Shown here piece by piece: positions 14,993 to 15,952 of a stretch of 15,952 bases of DNA. This DNA is from Methylomarinum sp050304855 (lineage in GTDB: Bacteria > Pseudomonadota > Gammaproteobacteria > Methylococcales > Methylomonadaceae). Each line of letters begins with the position of its first letter. The stretch's first letter is position 1. Under the pieces are notes generated by a model. It was given only the letters and a program-made list of their open reading frames with translations. It had not been told where the DNA came from and searched no databases. The DNA lies in the NCBI GenBank assembly GCA_050304855.1, contig JBNLEI010000160.1:1-15952 (forward strand). Direction: 5' to 3'. The translations under genes were made by a program, and so were the position numbers.

Positions 14993-15011
14993 AACGATTA
15001 GTTAGTTTAAT
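14983..15011 (+). promoter_or_regulatory. Promoter of the tandem tRNA-Phe genes
   Basis: TTGACT (14983-14988), a 17-base spacer and TTTAAT (15006-15011) match the sigma-70 pattern and stand 16 bases before the first tRNA. A GC-rich discriminator (GCGGG) follows the -10, as is usual for stringently controlled stable RNA genes. Confidence 0.6.
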
Positions 15012-15027
15012 AGCGGGTCTTTGAGGC

Positions 15028-15103
15028 GCCCAGGTAGCTCAGTCGGTAGAGCAGGGGACTGAAAATCCCCGTGTCGGTGGTTCGATTCCGCCCCTGGGCA
15101 CCA
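15028..15103 (+). tRNA. tRNA-Phe (GAA), first copy
   Basis: The 76-base gene folds as a normal cloverleaf. The acceptor GCCCAGG pairs with CCTGGGC, the D arm is AGCTCAGTCGGTAGAGC, the anticodon arm is GGGGA-ctGAAaa-TCCCC with anticodon GAA for phenylalanine, the T arm has TTCGATT, and CCA is encoded. It closely resembles E. coli tRNA-Phe. Confidence 0.97.
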
Positions 15104-15128
15104 CCTCAAACAATCAACGCATCTCCAT

Positions 15129-15204
15129 GCCCAGGTAGCTCAGTCGGTAGAGCAGGGGACTGAAAATCCCCGTGTCGGTGGTTCGATTCCGCCCCTGGGC
15201 ACCA
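15129..15204 (+). tRNA. tRNA-Phe (GAA), second identical copy
   Basis: The sequence is identical to the copy 25 bases upstream over all 76 positions, including the encoded CCA. The short spacer and lack of a second promoter suggest that both are cut from one transcript. The identity points to recent duplication or gene conversion. Confidence 0.97.
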
Positions 15205-15526
15205 CGCAATCACTTCTTACCGTACAAATCCCGCTATTCCGGTTTATCGAGTATTTCCCCACAAGGTAATTTAATACGCGGTCGTTGAATTTGGGACATT
15301 CAATCGTATTTGGCAATCGACTATGGAGGTTCCGCAAGCGGCCATTTACCGTGAATGAAGTCGACTTGGCAAATTTGTTAGAGTGTAAGCCGAAAGACTA
15401 TCGTCAAAACCATGTAACAGCAGATCAATGTCGTTTAGGAAGTTATAGCGGAACATTGGGGTTGGCAAAATTTATCAATGAGCAAAACAGTTCTGAGCAC
15501 CTCGACTAACGGATGAACGAAAGTGA

Positions 15527-15649
15527 ATGGTTGTTCCAGATGATGTGGTTATCGATTTTGAAACCATTCGTCGATGGGGAAGCAACAAAAATGGGACACT
15601 CCAATTCGAGTGGTTTAGGAAGGTTCCACTTCACAGAGGATTCAAGTAA
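15527..15649 (+). pseudogene. Possible scrap of an IS6-like transposase
   Basis: A 40-codon frame contains DDVVIDFETIRRWGSNKN, which recalls the VSYETIRRWxxKFG segment near the N-terminus of some IS6-family transposases. Nothing else of such an enzyme is present, and the match is short. It could be chance. Confidence 0.25.
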
Positions 15650-15678
15650 GTTTGACTCTGCAGACGATCGATTCAGTT

Positions 15679-15700
15679 CTTAAGCGAACAGTCGTTTAAG
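15679..15700 (+). other. Hairpin of unknown role
   Basis: CTTAAGCGA (15679-15687) pairs with TCGTTTAAG (15692-15700), nine pairs including one G-T, with a 4-base loop ACAG. It lies 26 bases before the -35 region of the last gene. No T-run follows. It could be a terminator of an old transcript or an operator-like dyad. Confidence 0.4.
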
Positions 15701-15725
15701 GTTCCGGTTTACGTAAAAGTATTGG

Positions 15726-15752
15726 TTGAAGTCTGTTTTTTGGCGTTATAAT
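15726..15752 (+). promoter_or_regulatory. Probable promoter of the NapC/NirT-like gene
   Basis: A perfect -10 box TATAAT lies at 15747-15752. TTGAAG at 15726-15731 could be the -35 with a short 15-base spacer; TTGGTT at 15722 with 19 bases is the alternative. The -10 is 68 bases before the ATG at 15821. Confidence 0.5.
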
Positions 15753-15820
15753 CAATAGCGTAAAATGAATAAAGACTTTTGTTTTTGTGTTTTTACATAT
15801 TTATAAACGACGGAGTGCGC

Positions 15821-15952
15821 ATGTTAATAAAAAAAATAAAAGCGCTTCTTTTATCCGGGGGTTGTGGCAAAACTGCTTTCTTTCTGCTTATTTCAGGAAT
15901 GGTCGCGGGAGTGGTTTTGTGGGAATTCTTTTTGTACAGTTTGGAAGTAACC
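15821..15952 (+). CDS. NapC/NirT-family cytochrome, N-terminal 44 codons only
   Basis: The ATG at 15821 follows CGGAGTG (15811-15817) and the frame is open to the window edge. The product starts with a short basic segment (MLIKKIKALLL), then a membrane helix FFLLISGMVAGVVLWEFFLY and SLEVT. This matches the N-terminal anchor of NapC/NirT quinol dehydrogenases, where GxxFWGGFNxxMExTNT precedes the first haem motif CxSCH. Those proteins take electrons from quinol and pass them through four haems to periplasmic reductases. The haem motifs lie beyond the window, so the call rests on the anchor only. TorC/NrfH-like relatives are the alternatives. Confidence 0.6.
   Translation, partial: MLIKKIKALLLSGGCGKTAFFLLISGMVAGVVLWEFFLYSLEVT

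Larger units (their letters stand above)
15205..15820. other. About 600 bases after the tRNAs without a convincing gene
   Basis: Open frames here are short, lack good start signals and match nothing I recognise, including a 74-codon frame from a TTG at 15285. The stretch holds a possible transposase scrap (15527-15649), a hairpin (15679-15700) and the promoter region of the last gene. It may be worn mobile or intergenic DNA beside the tRNA genes. Confidence 0.5.

Noticed and set aside
15140..15337. 65-codon minus-strand frame reading PRGGIEPPTRGFSVPCSTD
   Set aside because: It is the antisense of the second tRNA-Phe. This peptide is a familiar artefact of translating tRNA genes.
15285..15509. 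74-codon plus-strand frame after the tRNAs
   Set aside because: TTG start, no ribosome site and no recognisable family. It is mentioned only in the description of the gap.
1..15952. CRISPR array, phage module or integron cassette array
   Set aside because: No regularly spaced repeats, no cas or phage structural gene set and no attC-like series were seen. The recombinase is not an integron integrase by its visible motifs.

Overview
The window looks like chromosomal DNA of a gammaproteobacterium. The main evidence is the run hslV-hslU-DUF971-ubiE-ubiJ-ubiB on the minus strand, the gammaproteobacterial type of UbiJ accessory protein, and a tRNA-Phe very close to the E. coli sequence. The overall protein flavour (SCP2-type UbiJ, TAXI-type binding protein, TssB/TssC-like fusion) suggests an environmental lineage such as Methylococcales, but that placement is an impression, not a demonstration.

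Left part (1-4800) is accessory and worn. It starts with the first codons of a minus-strand gene leaving the window, a remnant of an IS5-type transposase, and a short tyrosine recombinase lacking its usual N-terminal end and flanked by an 11-bp direct repeat. A membrane-anchored TAXI-family binding protein follows on the minus strand. Divergent from it is a RimK-type glutamate ligase whose C-terminal TrkA-C domain has been cut off by a 2-bp duplication, then a RimB-like retropepsin-fold protease gene broken by a stop codon and a frameshift, and a broken small DUF308/HdeD-like membrane gene. So the whole rimK-rimB neighbourhood appears to be decaying.

Middle part (4881-8433): an intact MscS-type mechanosensitive channel with signal peptide and periplasmic coiled coil, then (minus strand) a frameshifted glyoxalase-fold gene and an intact 459-residue protein that joins a TssB-like and a TssC-like part of the type VI sheath, with no other secretion gene around it.

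Core part (8513-14071, all minus strand): hslV and hslU (ATP-dependent two-component protease) with a good candidate heat-shock (sigma-32) promoter upstream, then a DUF971 gene, ubiE, ubiJ and ubiB, which act in ubiquinone (and, for UbiE, menaquinone) synthesis. These genes are all intact.

Right part (14330-15952): a divergent DUF4126 membrane protein, a hairpin whose right arm doubles as the -35 box of a tRNA promoter, two identical tandem tRNA-Phe genes, about 600 bases with no convincing gene, and finally a promoter, ribosome site and the first 44 codons of a probable NapC/NirT-type membrane-anchored multihaem cytochrome that runs off the end. I found no CRISPR array, origin or complete mobile element. 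The most unusual items are the orphan TssB-TssC fusion inside a ubiquinone gene cluster and the split RimK/TrkA-C protein beside a dead RimB-like gene.
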